Positions 42,476-52,811 are shown, counted from the stretch's first letter. The stretch is 64,000 nt of DNA from Streptomyces canus (GCF_041435015.1 NZ_CP107989.1:7440001-7504000), one strand, 5' to 3'. The notes: generated by a model from the sequence alone, not told the origin. Numbers and translations are program-made.

Positions 42476-44131
42476 GTGACGACGATCACCTCCGATTCCG
42501 GGAACCAGGGCGCCCGTCGCCCCTCACTTCGCTCCGAGGCGGGTGAGCCCGGTACGCTCACCGCCGTGCCACACGCTGATCAGTCCCAAACCACCCAGAA
42601 GGGCGCACCCGTGACCTATCCGGGACCGCCCCGGCCGGTCCGGGTCTCCGCAACACCTCTCGCGGAGCTCGCCGACCAGCTGGGTGCCGAGCAGCCGGAG
42701 AACGCCGCGCAGGTCACGGGCATCACCCATGACTCGCGTGCCGTCCGCCCCGGCGACCTGTACGCCGCCCTCCCGGGCGCCCGCCTGCACGGCGCCGACT
42801 TCGTCACCCAGGCCGTCGGCCTCGGTGCGGTCGCGGTGCTGACCGACCCGGCAGGCGCCGAGCGCGCCGCCGCGACCGGGCTCCCGGTGCTGGTCGTCGA
42901 GGACCCACGCGCGCGCATGGGCGAACTGGCGGCCACGATCTACGGTCACCCCGGCCGGGACCTGCTCCAGATCGGCATCACCGGCACCTCCGGCAAGACC
43001 ACCACGGCGTACCTCGTCGAGGGCGGTCTGAAGGGGGTCAGGTCCACCGGCCTGATCGGCACCGTCGAGATGCGCATCGGCGACGAGCGCATCAAGTCCG
43101 AGCGCACCACGCCGGAAGCCACCGACCTCCAGGCCCTGTTCGCGGTCATGCGCGAGCGCGGGGTCGAGGCGGTCGCCATGGAGGTCTCCAGCCACGCGCT
43201 GGTCCTCGGCCGGGTCGACGGCTGTGTCTTCGACATCGGCGTCTTCACCAACCTCAGCCCGGAGCACATGGAGTTCCACTCCGGCATGGAGGACTACTTC
43301 CAGGCCAAGGCGCAGCTGTTCACGCCGGAACGCAGCCGTCTCGGCGTGGTCAACCTCGACGACGAGTACGGACGCCGGCTCGTCAAGGAGGCCACGGTCC
43401 CGGTCGTCACCTTCTCCGCCGAGGGCCACCCCGACGCCGACTGGCGTGCCGCGGACGTCGAGGTCGGCCCGATGGACTCGACGTTCACCGTGATCGGCCC
43501 CAAGGACGAGCGGATCGGCGCCAGGTCGCCGCTGCCGGGCCCCTTCAACGTGGCGAACACCCTCGCCGCGATCGTCGCCCTGGCCGCCGCGGGCCTCGAC
43601 CCGCAGACCGCCGCCGACGGCGTCGCCGCCGTACCGGGCGTGCCGGGCCGCCTGGAACGCGTGGACGCCGGGCAGCCCTACCTCGCGGTCGTGGACTACG
43701 CCCACAAGACCGACGCCGTCGAGTCGGTGCTCAAGGCGCTCCGCAAGGTCACCGAGGGCAAGGTGCACATCGTGCTCGGCTGCGGAGGCGACCGGGACAC
43801 GACCAAGCGGGGGCCCATGGGCGCGGCCGCGGCCCGCCTCTCCGACACCGCCGTACTGACCTCCGACAACCCCCGCTCCGAGGATCCCCTCGCGATTCTT
43901 GCAACCATGCTCCAGGGCGCGGCGTCCGTACCGGCACACGAGCGCGGCGAGGTCCAGGTCTTCGAGGACCGGGCCGCCGCGATCGCCGCAGCAGTCGCCC
44001 GCGCGCGGCCGGGCGACACCGTACTGGTCGCCGGGAAGGGCCACGAGCAGGGCCAGGACATCGCCGGGGTGGTCCGTCCCTTCGACGACCGCCAGGTGCT
44101 TCGAGAAGCCATCCAGAAGACCCAGGGATGA
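42476..44131 (+). CDS. murE: UDP-MurNAc-L-Ala-D-Glu diaminopimelate ligase
   Basis: Protein of 551 aa. The first 55 residues are a variable extension; the MurE core follows. ATP-binding loop GITGTSGKTTTAYLVEGG, carbamylated-Lys region, and the substrate-selecting motif SDNPRSEDP near the C-terminus. DNPR indicates diaminopimelate rather than lysine, as expected for Streptomyces, which uses the LL-isomer. It adds the third residue of the peptidoglycan stem peptide in the cytosol. GTG 42476 has AGGA 8 nt upstream. Next gene murF starts 4 bp after the stop. Confidence 0.96.
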   Translation: MTTITSDSGNQGARRPSLRSEAGEPGTLTAVPHADQSQTTQKGAPVTYPGPPRPVRVSATPLAELADQLGAEQPENAAQVTGITHDSRAVRPGDLYAALPGARLHGADFVTQAVGLGAVAVLTDPAGAERAAATGLPVLVVEDPRARMGELAATIYGHPGRDLLQIGITGTSGKTTTAYLVEGGLKGVRSTGLIGTVEMRIGDERIKSERTTPEATDLQALFAVMRERGVEAVAMEVSSHALVLGRVDGCVFDIGVFTNLSPEHMEFHSGMEDYFQAKAQLFTPERSRLGVVNLDDEYGRRLVKEATVPVVTFSAEGHPDADWRAADVEVGPMDSTFTVIGPKDERIGARSPLPGPFNVANTLAAIVALAAAGLDPQTAADGVAAVPGVPGRLERVDAGQPYLAVVDYAHKTDAVESVLKALRKVTEGKVHIVLGCGGDRDTTKRGPMGAAAARLSDTAVLTSDNPRSEDPLAILATMLQGAASVPAHERGEVQVFEDRAAAIAAAVARARPGDTVLVAGKGHEQGQDIAGVVRPFDDRQVLREAIQKTQG

Positions 44132-44135
44132 ACTT

Positions 44136-45545
44136 GTGATCGCCCTCTCTCTCGCCGAGATCGCCTCAGTCGTCGGCGGGCAGACGCATGACATACCGGA
44201 TCCGTCGGCGCAGGTGCACGGGCCCGTCGTCATCGACTCCCGGCAGGTGAAGGACGGCAGTCTGTTCGCCGCCTTCGTGGGGGAGCGCGTCGACGGCCAC
44301 GACTACGCCGAACAAGCCGTCCGGGCCGGCGCGGTGGCCGTGCTGGCCCAGCGCCCTCTCGGCGTACCCGCGATCGTCGTCGAGGACGTCCAGACGGCCC
44401 TCGGCGCCCTCGCGCGTCATGTCGTACGACGCCTCGGCGCGACCCTCGTCGCCCTCACCGGCTCCGCCGGCAAGACCAGCACCAAGGACCTGATCGCCCA
44501 GGTGCTCCAGCGCAAGGCGCCGACGGTGTTCACGCCGGGCTCACTCAACAACGAGATCGGCCTGCCGCTCACCGCGCTCACCGCCACCGAGGAGACCAGG
44601 TTCCTCGTGCTGGAGATGGGCGCCCGCGGCATCGGCCACATCAGCTACCTCACGGATCTGACGCCCCCGCAGATCGGACTGGTCCTCAACGTCGGCACCG
44701 CGCACATCGGTGAGTTCGGCGGCCGCGAGCAGATCGCGCAGGCCAAGGGCGAACTCGTGGAGGCCCTGCCGGCGGCACAGGACGGCGGCACCGCGATCCT
44801 CAACGCCGACGATCCTCTCGTACGTGCCATGGCCTCCCGTACGAAGGCGAAGGTGCTCCTTTTCGGAGAGTCCGGCGAAGCGGACGTTCGAGCCGAGAAC
44901 GTACGACTCACGGACACCGGACAGCCTGCCTTCATGCTTCACACACCCTCCGGTGCAAGCGAAGTGACCATGCGCCTGTACGGTGAGCACCACGTGTCGA
45001 ACGCGCTCGCCGCGGCCGCCGTCGCCCATGAGCTGGGCATGTCCGCAAGTGAGATCGCCACCGCGCTCTCCGAGGCGGGCTCCCTCTCCCGCTGGCGTAT
45101 GGAGGTCACCGAGCGCCCGGACGGCGTGACCATCGTCAACGACGCCTACAACGCGAACCCCGAGTCCATGCGAGCGGCCTTGCGCGCGCTCGCGGCGATG
45201 GGCAAGGGGCGGCGGACCTGGGCGGTGCTCGGCAAGATGGCCGAGCTCGGGGACGAGGCGCTCGCCGAGCACGACGCGGTCGGACGGCTCGCCGTCCGGC
45301 TCAATGTCGGCAAGCTCGTCGCGGTCGGGGGCAGGGAAGCGTCCTGGCTGCAACTGGGCGCATATAACGAGGGTTCGTGGGGTGAGGAGTCGGTGCACGT
45401 GTCCGACGCACAGGCGGCGGTCGACCTGCTGCGCAGTGAATTGCGCCCGGGAGACGTCGTCCTCGTGAAGGCGTCCCGTTCGGTCGGCCTGGAGAGCGTC
45501 GCCCAGGCGCTGCTCGACGCCGAGGGTGAGGTTGCCGTCCGATGA
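44136..45545 (+). CDS. murF: UDP-MurNAc-tripeptide D-Ala-D-Ala ligase
   Basis: Protein of 469 aa with the Mur-ligase fold. N-terminal LSLAEIASVVGG, ATP loop ALTGSAGKTSTKDLIAQVL, central LEMGARGIGHISYLT, and NDAYNANPESMRAAL in the C-terminal domain. It attaches D-Ala-D-Ala to complete UDP-MurNAc-pentapeptide. GTG 44136 gives the family N-terminus; the stop overlaps the mraY ATG (ATGA at 45542). Confidence 0.97.
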   Translation: MIALSLAEIASVVGGQTHDIPDPSAQVHGPVVIDSRQVKDGSLFAAFVGERVDGHDYAEQAVRAGAVAVLAQRPLGVPAIVVEDVQTALGALARHVVRRLGATLVALTGSAGKTSTKDLIAQVLQRKAPTVFTPGSLNNEIGLPLTALTATEETRFLVLEMGARGIGHISYLTDLTPPQIGLVLNVGTAHIGEFGGREQIAQAKGELVEALPAAQDGGTAILNADDPLVRAMASRTKAKVLLFGESGEADVRAENVRLTDTGQPAFMLHTPSGASEVTMRLYGEHHVSNALAAAAVAHELGMSASEIATALSEAGSLSRWRMEVTERPDGVTIVNDAYNANPESMRAALRALAAMGKGRRTWAVLGKMAELGDEALAEHDAVGRLAVRLNVGKLVAVGGREASWLQLGAYNEGSWGEESVHVSDAQAAVDLLRSELRPGDVVLVKASRSVGLESVAQALLDAEGEVAVR

Positions 45546-46615
45546 TGAAGCAGATCCTGTTCTCAGGAGTCATCGGCCTCTTCCTGACCCTGGTCGGCAC
45601 CCCGCTGCTGATCAAGCTGCTCGCGCGCAAGGGTTACGGCCAGTACATCCGGGACGACGGCCCGCGCTCGCACGGCAGCAAGCGCGGTACGCCGACGATG
45701 GGCGGTATCGCCTTCATCTCCGCGACGGTCGTCGCCTACTTCCTGTCCAAGGTCATCACCGGCTACCCCCCGACCTACTCGGGCCTGCTGGTGCTCGGCC
45801 TGATGTGCGGCATGGGCCTGGTCGGTTTCCTCGACGACTACATCAAGATCGTCAAGCGGCGTTCGCTGGGCCTGCGGGCCAAGGCGAAGATGGCCGGCCA
45901 GCTGATCGTCGGCATCAGCTTCGCGGTGCTCGCGCTGATGTTCCCGGACGTGCGCGGCAACACCCCGGCCTCCACCAAGCTGTCGTTCATCACCGACTTC
46001 GGCTGGAAGATCGGCCCGATCCTGTTCGTGGTCTGGGCGCTGTTCATGATCCTCGCGATGTCGAACGGCGTGAACCTCACCGACGGTCTGGACGGCCTCG
46101 CCACCGGCGCCTCGGTCCTCGTCTTCGGCGCCTACACGTTCATCGGCGTCTGGCAGTTCCAGGAGTCCTGCGCCAACTCGGGCACCCTGACCAACCCGAA
46201 CGCCTGCTACGAGGTGCGCGATCCGCTCGACCTCGCGGTGATCGCCTCCGCGCTGATGGGCGCCTGCCTCGGCTTCCTGTGGTGGAACACCTCGCCGGCC
46301 AAGATCTTCATGGGCGACACCGGTTCGCTCGCCCTCGGCGGTGTCCTCACGGGCCTGGCGATCCTGTCCCGCACGGAGCTCCTGGTCGCCATCATGGGCG
46401 GTCTGTTCGTCCTCATCACCATGTCGGTCGTCATCCAGGTCGGTTCCTTCCGGATGACGGGCAAGCGGGTCTTCCGGATGGCACCGCTCCAGCACCACTT
46501 CGAACTCAAGGGCTGGTCCGAAGTCCTCATCGTGGTCCGTTTCTGGATCATCCAGGGCATCTGTGTGATCGTCGGCCTGGGCCTCTTCTACGCGGGATGG
46601 GCAGCAGACAAGTGA
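45542..46615 (+). CDS. mraY: Phospho-MurNAc-pentapeptide transferase MraY
   Basis: Protein of 357 aa with about ten transmembrane helices. Catalytic blocks: GTPTMGGIAF, the Asp-Asp pair in VGFLDDYIKI, NGVNLTDGLDGLATG, and MGDTGSLALGG. The His-rich loop is near PLQHHFEL. It moves phospho-MurNAc-pentapeptide onto undecaprenyl phosphate to make lipid I at the inner face of the membrane. Start and stop both overlap neighbours by 4 nt. Confidence 0.98.
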   Translation: MMKQILFSGVIGLFLTLVGTPLLIKLLARKGYGQYIRDDGPRSHGSKRGTPTMGGIAFISATVVAYFLSKVITGYPPTYSGLLVLGLMCGMGLVGFLDDYIKIVKRRSLGLRAKAKMAGQLIVGISFAVLALMFPDVRGNTPASTKLSFITDFGWKIGPILFVVWALFMILAMSNGVNLTDGLDGLATGASVLVFGAYTFIGVWQFQESCANSGTLTNPNACYEVRDPLDLAVIASALMGACLGFLWWNTSPAKIFMGDTGSLALGGVLTGLAILSRTELLVAIMGGLFVLITMSVVIQVGSFRMTGKRVFRMAPLQHHFELKGWSEVLIVVRFWIIQGICVIVGLGLFYAGWAADK

Positions 46616-48030
46616 CCTCCTCGGAGCCTTTGGACTGGCAGGGCAAGCACGTCACCGTCGCCGGACTCGGTGTCTCCGGCATCCCGGCGGCCAAGGTGCT
46701 GCACGCGCGCGGGGCGAACGTCACCGTCGTCAACGACGGCGACGACGCACGCGCGCGTGAGCAGGCGGCCGAGTTGGAGGCGCTGGGCATCACCGTGCGC
46801 CTCGGTGACGGTGCGACCCTGCCCGAGGGCGCCGAACTCGTCGTCACCGCGCCCGGCTGGAAGCCGGACAAACCGCTGTTCGCCGCGGCGCGTGAGGCCG
46901 GCCTGGAGATCTGGGGCGATGTCGAACTCGCCTGGCGGCTCAGGGGCCCCGACGCGGCTCCCTGGCTCGCGATCACCGGCACCAACGGCAAGACGACCAC
47001 CACCCAGATGCTGGCGTCGATCCTGAAGGCCGCGGGGCTGCGCACCGCCGCCGTCGGCAACATCGGCGTCTCCCTGCTGGACGCGGTGCTCGGCGACGAG
47101 CAGTACGACGTCCTGGCCGTGGAGTTGTCGAGCTATCAGCTCCACTGGGCGCCCTCCCTGCGCGCCCACTCCGCCGCCGTGCTGAACCTGGCGCCCGACC
47201 ACCTCGACTGGCACGGCTCCATGGAGGCGTACGCCGCCGACAAGGGCCGCATCTACGAGGGCAATCGGGTCGCCTGCGTCTACAACGTCGCCGACAAGGC
47301 CACCGAGGACCTGGTGCGCGAGGCGGACGTCGAGGAGGGCTGCCGGGCCGTCGGCTTCACCCTCGGCACCCCCGGACCGTCCCAACTCGGCGTCGTCGAG
47401 GGCATCCTGGTCGACCGCGCCTTCGTCGAGGACCGGCACAAGAACGCCCAGGAACTCGCCGAGATCTCGGACGTCAACCCGCCCGCCCCGCACAACATCG
47501 CCAACGCCCTTGCGGCGGCGGCCCTCGCACGCGCATTCGGGGTGCCCGCCAGGGCCGTACGGGACGGGCTCCGGGACTTCACCCCGGACGCCCACCGCAT
47601 CGCCCACGTGGCCGACGTGGACGCGGTCGCGTACGTCGACGACTCCAAGGCCACCAACACCCACGCGGCACAAGCCTCGTTGGCGGCCTACGAGTCGATC
47701 GTGTGGATCGCGGGCGGGCTCGCCAAGGGCGCGACCTTCGACGAGCTGGTCGCCAAGTCGGCAAAGCGACTTCGCGGTGTCGTGCTGATCGGCCAGGACC
47801 GCGCCCTGATCCGTGAAGCCCTCGCGCGACACGCCCCGGAAGTACCCGTGGTGGACCTCGACCGGACCGACACTGGGGCGATGCTCGCGGCTGTCCAGGA
47901 GGCTTCGCGCCTCGCCGTCGCAGGTGACACGGTGCTGCTGGCCCCGGCCTGCGCCTCGATGGACATGTTCGCCAACTACAACAAGCGCGGTGACGCGTTC
48001 GCGGAGGCGGTTCGCGAACTCGGCTCCTGA
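46612..48030 (+). CDS. murD: UDP-MurNAc-L-alanine:D-glutamate ligase
   Basis: Protein of 472 aa. N-terminal UDP-binding Rossmann domain (VTVAGLGVSGIPAAKVL), ATP loop AITGTNGKTTTTQMLAS, central NLAPDHLDWHGSMEAY, and the C-terminal DSKATNTHAAQASL. It adds D-glutamate to UDP-MurNAc-L-Ala. The start GTG 46612 overlaps the mraY stop; an ATG 15 nt earlier (46597) is possible. Confidence 0.97.
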   Translation: MTSSEPLDWQGKHVTVAGLGVSGIPAAKVLHARGANVTVVNDGDDARAREQAAELEALGITVRLGDGATLPEGAELVVTAPGWKPDKPLFAAAREAGLEIWGDVELAWRLRGPDAAPWLAITGTNGKTTTTQMLASILKAAGLRTAAVGNIGVSLLDAVLGDEQYDVLAVELSSYQLHWAPSLRAHSAAVLNLAPDHLDWHGSMEAYAADKGRIYEGNRVACVYNVADKATEDLVREADVEEGCRAVGFTLGTPGPSQLGVVEGILVDRAFVEDRHKNAQELAEISDVNPPAPHNIANALAAAALARAFGVPARAVRDGLRDFTPDAHRIAHVADVDAVAYVDDSKATNTHAAQASLAAYESIVWIAGGLAKGATFDELVAKSAKRLRGVVLIGQDRALIREALARHAPEVPVVDLDRTDTGAMLAAVQEASRLAVAGDTVLLAPACASMDMFANYNKRGDAFAEAVRELGS

Positions 48031-48050
48031 CCGACGTAGCGGAGGCGTTG

Positions 48051-49412
48051 ATGCCCAGTAGCCGTACCGGCAGGCCGCCCGTGCAGCGGGCGTCCCGGCG
48101 CCCCGCCGTCCCCCGGCCCTCGCGAGAGAACCCCGTACAACGGCTCTACACGCGCGCGCGCAAGGCCTGGGACCGGCCGCTGACCGCCTACTACCTGATC
48201 CTCGGCGGCAGCCTGCTGATCACCGTGCTCGGTCTGGTGATGGTCTACTCGGCCTCCCAGATCACGGCTCTGCAGATGTCCCTGCCGGGATCCTTCTTCT
48301 TCCGCAAACAGTTCCTGGCCGCCGTCATCGGCACCGTACTGCTGCTGATCGCCTCCCGGATGCCGGTCAAGCTGCACCGGGCGCTCGCCTATCCGATCCT
48401 GGCGGGCGCCGTCTTCCTGATGGCCCTGGTGCAGGTGCCGGGGATAGGGATGTCGGTCAACGGCAACCAGAACTGGATCTCGCTCGGCGGCTCCTTCCAG
48501 ATCCAGCCCAGCGAGTTCGGCAAGTTGGCCCTCGTGCTGTGGGCGGCCGACCTGCTCGCCCGCAAGCAGGACAAGAAGCTGCTGACCCAGTGGAAGCACA
48601 TGCTGGTGCCGCTCGTCCCGGTCGCCTTCCTGCTGCTCGGGCTGATCATGCTCGGCGGCGACATGGGAACGGCGATCATCCTGACGGCGATCCTGTTCGG
48701 CCTGCTGTGGCTCGCGGGGGCGCCGACCCGGCTGTTCGTCGGGGTGCTGTCGGTCGCCGCGTTCATCGGGTTCGTCCTCATCAAGACCAGCCCCAACCGC
48801 ATGGCCCGGCTCGCCTGCATCGGCGCCACCGAGCCCAAGTCCGGCGCCGCCGACTGCTGGCAGGCCGTGCACGGCATCTACGCCCTCGCCTCCGGCGGAA
48901 TCTTTGGCTCCGGGCTCGGTGCGAGTGTGGAAAAATGGGGCCAACTACCCGAAGCCCACACCGACTTCATCTTTGCCGTCACCGGTGAGGAACTGGGCCT
49001 CGCGGGGACGCTGTCGGTGCTCGCCCTCTTCGCGGCTCTAGGCTATGCGGGTATCCGCGTGGCCGGACGCACGGAGGACCCCTTCGTGAGGTATGCCGCG
49101 GGAGGCGTGACCACCTGGATCACCGCTCAGGCTGTGATCAACATCGGTGCGGTGCTCGGTCTGCTGCCGATCGCCGGCGTCCCGCTCCCGCTGTTCTCCT
49201 ACGGAGGTTCCGCCCTGTTGCCGACCATGTTCGCCGTCGGGCTGCTGATCGCGTTCGCGCGTGACGACCCCGCCGCGCGGGCGGCGCTTTCGATGCGGCA
49301 ACCCCGCTTTGGTAGAAAGCGGGCGGGAGGCGCCGTGCCGGCACGGGGGCCTCGGAGATGGAACACGATGCGACGGCGCGCCCCCTCGGCGCGTTCGTCC
49401 GGAGAGCGGTGA
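48051..49412 (+). CDS. ftsW: Septal peptidoglycan glycosyltransferase FtsW (SEDS family)
   Basis: Protein of 453 aa with an N-terminal basic cytosolic segment (1-45), ten predicted transmembrane helices and a basic C-terminal tail. SEDS hallmarks: LVMVYSASQI in helix 1, the block QIQPSEFGKLALVLWAADLLARK, the Asp-containing large loop near EAHTDFIFAVTGEELG, and LFSYGGSALLPTM. It polymerises septal glycan with FtsI. ATG 48051 has GGAGG upstream; the preceding TTG is not needed. Confidence 0.95.
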   Translation: MPSSRTGRPPVQRASRRPAVPRPSRENPVQRLYTRARKAWDRPLTAYYLILGGSLLITVLGLVMVYSASQITALQMSLPGSFFFRKQFLAAVIGTVLLLIASRMPVKLHRALAYPILAGAVFLMALVQVPGIGMSVNGNQNWISLGGSFQIQPSEFGKLALVLWAADLLARKQDKKLLTQWKHMLVPLVPVAFLLLGLIMLGGDMGTAIILTAILFGLLWLAGAPTRLFVGVLSVAAFIGFVLIKTSPNRMARLACIGATEPKSGAADCWQAVHGIYALASGGIFGSGLGASVEKWGQLPEAHTDFIFAVTGEELGLAGTLSVLALFAALGYAGIRVAGRTEDPFVRYAAGGVTTWITAQAVINIGAVLGLLPIAGVPLPLFSYGGSALLPTMFAVGLLIAFARDDPAARAALSMRQPRFGRKRAGGAVPARGPRRWNTMRRRAPSARSSGER

Positions 49413-49418
49413 ATTTCG

Positions 49419-50513
49419 GTGCATGTCGTACTCGCCGGTGGGGGGACCGCCGGCCACATCGAGCCCGCGCTCGCCCTCGCGGATGCCCTGCGCAGGCAGG
49501 ACCCGAGCGTGGGGATCACGGCTCTGGGCACGGAACGGGGGCTGGAGACCAAGCTCGTCCCACAGCGCGGCTACGAGCTCGCGCTGATCCCGGCCGTCCC
49601 GTTGCCCCGTAAGCCCACCCCTGAGCTGATCACCGTGCCGGGCCGGCTGCGCGGCACGATCAAGGCCACGGAGCAGATCCTGGAGCGCACCAAGGCCGAC
49701 GCCGTCGTCGGCTTCGGCGGCTATGTCGCGCTGCCCGCCTACCTCGCCGCCAAGCGCCTCGGTGTGCCGATCGTGATCCATGAGGCCAACGCCCGTCCCG
49801 GCCTCGCCAACAAGATCGGCTCCCGGTACGCCGCCCAGGTCGCCGTCGCCACGCCGGACAGCAAGCTGCGCAACTCCCGCTACATCGGCATCCCGCTGCG
49901 CCACACCATCGCCACCCTGGACCGGGCCGCGGCCCGCCCCGAGGCCCGGCACGTGTTCGGCCTCGACCCGAACCTGCCGACGCTGCTGGTCTCCGGCGGC
50001 TCGCAGGGCGCCCGGCGCCTCAACGAGGTCGTCCAGCAGGTCGCACCCTGGCTCCAGCAGGCCGGGATCCAGATCCTGCACGCGGTCGGCCCGAAGAACG
50101 AACTGCCGCACGTACAGCAGATGCCGGGAATGCCCCCCTACATCCCGGTAAGTTACCTGGACCGGATGGACCTCGCGTACGCCGCGGCCGACATGATGCT
50201 CTGCCGCGCGGGCGCGATGACCGTCGCCGAACTCTCCGCCGTCGGGCTCCCGGCCGCCTACGTCCCGCTGCCCATCGGCAACGGAGAACAGCGGCTGAAC
50301 GCCCAGCCGGTGGTCAAGGCCGGCGGCGGACTGCTGGTCGACGACGCGGAACTGACGCCGGACTGGGTCCGGGCCAACGTCCTGCCCGTGCTCGCCGACC
50401 CGCACCGGCTGTACGAGATGTCCCGCGCCGCCGCCGAGTTCGGCCGCCGGGACGCCGACGAGCTGCTCGTCGGCATGGTGTACGAGGCGATCGCCTCCCA
50501 CCGACGCCAGTAG
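49419..50513 (+). CDS. murG: UDP-GlcNAc transferase MurG (lipid II synthase)
   Basis: Protein of 364 aa, GT28 family. N-terminal glycine-rich loop [34 protein letters not shown], the linker NARPGLANK, and the C-terminal donor-binding block [14 protein letters not shown] with [17 protein letters not shown]. It makes lipid II on the cytosolic membrane face. GTG 49419 follows the ftsW stop by 6 bp. Confidence 0.97.
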   Translation: MHVVLAGGGTAGHIEPALALADALRRQDPSVGITALGTERGLETKLVPQRGYELALIPAVPLPRKPTPELITVPGRLRGTIKATEQILERTKADAVVGFGGYVALPAYLAAKRLGVPIVIHEANARPGLANKIGSRYAAQVAVATPDSKLRNSRYIGIPLRHTIATLDRAAARPEARHVFGLDPNLPTLLVSGGSQGARRLNEVVQQVAPWLQQAGIQILHAVGPKNELPHVQQMPGMPPYIPVSYLDRMDLAYAAADMMLCRAGAMTVAELSAVGLPAAYVPLPIGNGEQRLNAQPVVKAGGGLLVDDAELTPDWVRANVLPVLADPHRLYEMSRAAAEFGRRDADELLVGMVYEAIASHRRQ

Positions 50514-50532
50514 CCAGGAAAAGGGAGTGGGC

Positions 50533-51327
50533 GTGGCCGGATCGACGACCGCCGAGCGCGGTGAACGCCAGCAGGAGTCGTCCGGCCCGCCTCCTGCCCG
50601 GCGGTTGAGGGTGCGTCGGCTTCGTACGATCATCATTCTTGCCGTGGCGCTCGTGCTTCTTTCCGCGGGCACCGTCTGGCTGTTGTACGGCTCCCAGTGG
50701 CTGCGCGTCGACAGCGTGTCGGTCTCGGGGACCAGGGTGCTGACCCCGGAGCAGGTCCGCGAGGCCGCCGACGTCCCGGTCGGATCGCCGCTTGTTTCCG
50801 TCGACACGGATGCCATTGAGGCGCGACTGCTCCGGAAATTGCCCCGAATTGACTCGGTTGATGTCGCTCGTGCCTGGCCCGACGTAATCGGGCTGAAAGT
50901 GACCGAGCGTACCCCGGTTCTGCTTGTCCAAAAGGGCGGAAACTTCGTCGAAGTGGACGATGAAGGCGTCCGATTCGCCACGGTTTCCGAGGCCCCCAAA
51001 GGTGTCCCCGCCCTGGAATTGACGCTCTCCCGGCCGGACTCCCGTGCCGCGAGCCTGCGCCGCTTCGGCGAGGCCCGGCTCGTGCGCGAAGCGGTGCGCG
51101 TGGCGGGTGACATTCCGGCCGCCGTCGCGCACGTTACCCGTTCCGTCAAGGTGCGTTCGTACGACGACATCTCGCTGGAGTTGGGGGGCGGTCGCACCGT
51201 CGCCTGGGGGAGCAGCGAGAAAGGTGCCGCAAAGGCCCGTACGCTCGCCGCTCTCATGAAAGCCACTCCCGATGCGCGGCACTTCGACGTCAGCGTCCCC
51301 ACCGCGCCTGCGTCAGCAGGGAGTTGA
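50533..51327 (+). CDS. ftsQ: Cell division protein FtsQ (DivIB)
   Basis: Protein of 264 aa. A basic cytosolic N-terminus, one transmembrane helix (IIILAVALVLLSAGTVWLL), then the extracellular POTRA domain (WLRVDSVSVSGTRVLTPEQVREAADV) and the FtsQ beta domain (RAWPDVIGLKVTERTPVLLV). It links early and late divisome proteins with FtsL and DivIC. GTG 50533 is preferred because GGGAG lies 5 nt upstream; GTG 50527 is two codons earlier. Confidence 0.94.
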   Translation: MAGSTTAERGERQQESSGPPPARRLRVRRLRTIIILAVALVLLSAGTVWLLYGSQWLRVDSVSVSGTRVLTPEQVREAADVPVGSPLVSVDTDAIEARLLRKLPRIDSVDVARAWPDVIGLKVTERTPVLLVQKGGNFVEVDDEGVRFATVSEAPKGVPALELTLSRPDSRAASLRRFGEARLVREAVRVAGDIPAAVAHVTRSVKVRSYDDISLELGGGRTVAWGSSEKGAAKARTLAALMKATPDARHFDVSVPTAPASAGS

Positions 51328-51614
51328 CGCACATCAGCGCAGGCCAGCACCCTGGTTGGGCACTGCTACGGCTGATCACATAGGGTGAAAAGAAAAACGG
51401 GAGGTTCGGCGTGTTCGTTGAACGTGCGCCACTTGTCGACTTAGTGTCCTGTTCAGAAGACTCCAGGGAACAGACACACTGGTAACCCTAAACTTCAGCG
51501 TTAGGGTTCGGGTCGGCGCTACGGACCGTCCCATTCGGCATCAGTCGGCGGATCGCGAGGCAGCAGTGCCTCGTTGGTTCGACGACACGTAACTCGAGGC
51601 GAGAGGCCTTCGAC
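51328..51614 (+). promoter_or_regulatory. ftsZ promoter region with WhiA-type GACAC sites
   Basis: 287 bp between ftsQ and ftsZ with no ORF. In S. coelicolor this gap carries several ftsZ promoters, including a sporulation-specific one. Two copies of the WhiA core GACAC occur in opposite orientation: the complement at 51444-51448 and direct at 51473-51477. ftsZ is a known WhiA/WhiB target in Streptomyces, so these are likely functional. An inverted repeat at 51484-51508 lies in the transcribed leader. Confidence 0.7.
51484..51508. repeat. Inverted repeat in the ftsZ leader
   Basis: AACCCTAA and TTAGGGTT separated by 9 bp. The arms are A/T-rich compared with the surroundings, which makes the dyad stand out. 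It is 106 bp before the ftsZ start and could be a protein site or an RNA hairpin. Confidence 0.55.
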
Positions 51615-52811
51615 GTGGCAGCACCGCAGAACTACCTCGCAGTCATCAAAGTCATCGGTGTCGGCGGCGGTGGTGTCAATGCCATCAACCGGATGATCGA
51701 GGTCGGTCTCAAGGGCGTCGAGTTCATCGCCATCAACACCGACGCGCAGGCGCTGTTGATGAGCGACGCCGACGTCAAGCTCGACGTCGGCCGCGAACTC
51801 ACCCGCGGACTCGGCGCCGGAGCCAACCCGGCCGTGGGCCGCAAGGCCGCCGAGGACCACCGCGAGGAGATCGAGGAGGTCCTCAAGGGGGCCGACATGG
51901 TCTTCGTGACGGCCGGTGAAGGCGGCGGCACCGGCACCGGCGGCGCGCCCGTCGTGGCCAACATCGCACGCACACTGGGCGCCCTCACCATCGGCGTGGT
52001 CACGCGCCCGTTCACCTTCGAGGGACGGCGCCGCGCCAACCAGGCCGAGGACGGCATCGCCGAACTCCGCGAAGAGGTCGACACCCTCATCGTCATCCCC
52101 AACGACCGGCTGCTGTCCATCTCGGACCGCCAGGTCTCCGTCCTCGACGCCTTCAAGTCGGCCGACCAGGTCCTGCTCTCCGGTGTCCAGGGCATCACCG
52201 ACCTCATCACCACGCCCGGTCTGATCAACCTCGACTTCGCCGACGTCAAGTCGGTCATGTCGGAGGCCGGTTCGGCGCTCATGGGCATCGGCTCGGCCCG
52301 CGGCGACGACCGGGCGGTGGCCGCCGCCGAGATGGCGATCTCCTCGCCGCTCCTGGAGGCGTCCATCGACGGCGCCCGCGGTGTGCTGCTCTCCATCTCC
52401 GGCGGTTCCGACCTCGGCCTGTTCGAGATCAACGAAGCGGCCCAGCTGGTCAGCGAGGCCGCCCACCCCGAGGCCAACATCATCTTCGGTGCGGTCATCG
52501 ATGACGCCCTCGGCGACGAGGTCCGCGTCACCGTGATCGCCGCCGGCTTCGACGGGGGGCAGCCGCCGACCCGCCGGGAGACGGTCATGGGATCGTCCTC
52601 GAACCCGGCCCGCCGCGAGGAGCCCACTCCGGTACGGCAGACCGAGAGCCGCCCGTCCTTCGGCTCGCTCGGCAGCGTCACGCCCAAGGAGGACCCGGAG
52701 CCCGCGCAGGAGCCGGTCGCCGACCTTCCGGTCGCCCCGCCGGTCCCGCCGTCGCGGAGCTACACCGACAGCTCGGCCGAGGAGCTGGACGTGCCGGACT
52801 TCCTGAAGTGA
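51615..52811 (+). CDS. ftsZ: Cell division GTPase FtsZ
   Basis: Protein of 398 aa. GTP-binding signature [13 protein letters not shown], the T7 synergy-loop block [11 protein letters not shown] that completes the active site of the next subunit, a variable linker (about 320-385), and the C-terminal peptide DVPDFLK that binds SepF. It polymerises into Z-ladders for sporulation septa. The GTG start follows GAGAGG. The stop overlaps the pgeF GTG by 4 nt. Confidence 0.98.
   Translation: MAAPQNYLAVIKVIGVGGGGVNAINRMIEVGLKGVEFIAINTDAQALLMSDADVKLDVGRELTRGLGAGANPAVGRKAAEDHREEIEEVLKGADMVFVTAGEGGGTGTGGAPVVANIARTLGALTIGVVTRPFTFEGRRRANQAEDGIAELREEVDTLIVIPNDRLLSISDRQVSVLDAFKSADQVLLSGVQGITDLITTPGLINLDFADVKSVMSEAGSALMGIGSARGDDRAVAAAEMAISSPLLEASIDGARGVLLSISGGSDLGLFEINEAAQLVSEAAHPEANIIFGAVIDDALGDEVRVTVIAAGFDGGQPPTRRETVMGSSSNPARREEPTPVRQTESRPSFGSLGSVTPKEDPEPAQEPVADLPVAPPVPPSRSYTDSSAEELDVPDFLK

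Noticed and set aside
51484..51508. TTAGGG/CCCTAA considered as a telomere-type repeat
   Set aside because: Only one inverted pair, inside the ftsZ leader; Streptomyces telomeres have a different structure.
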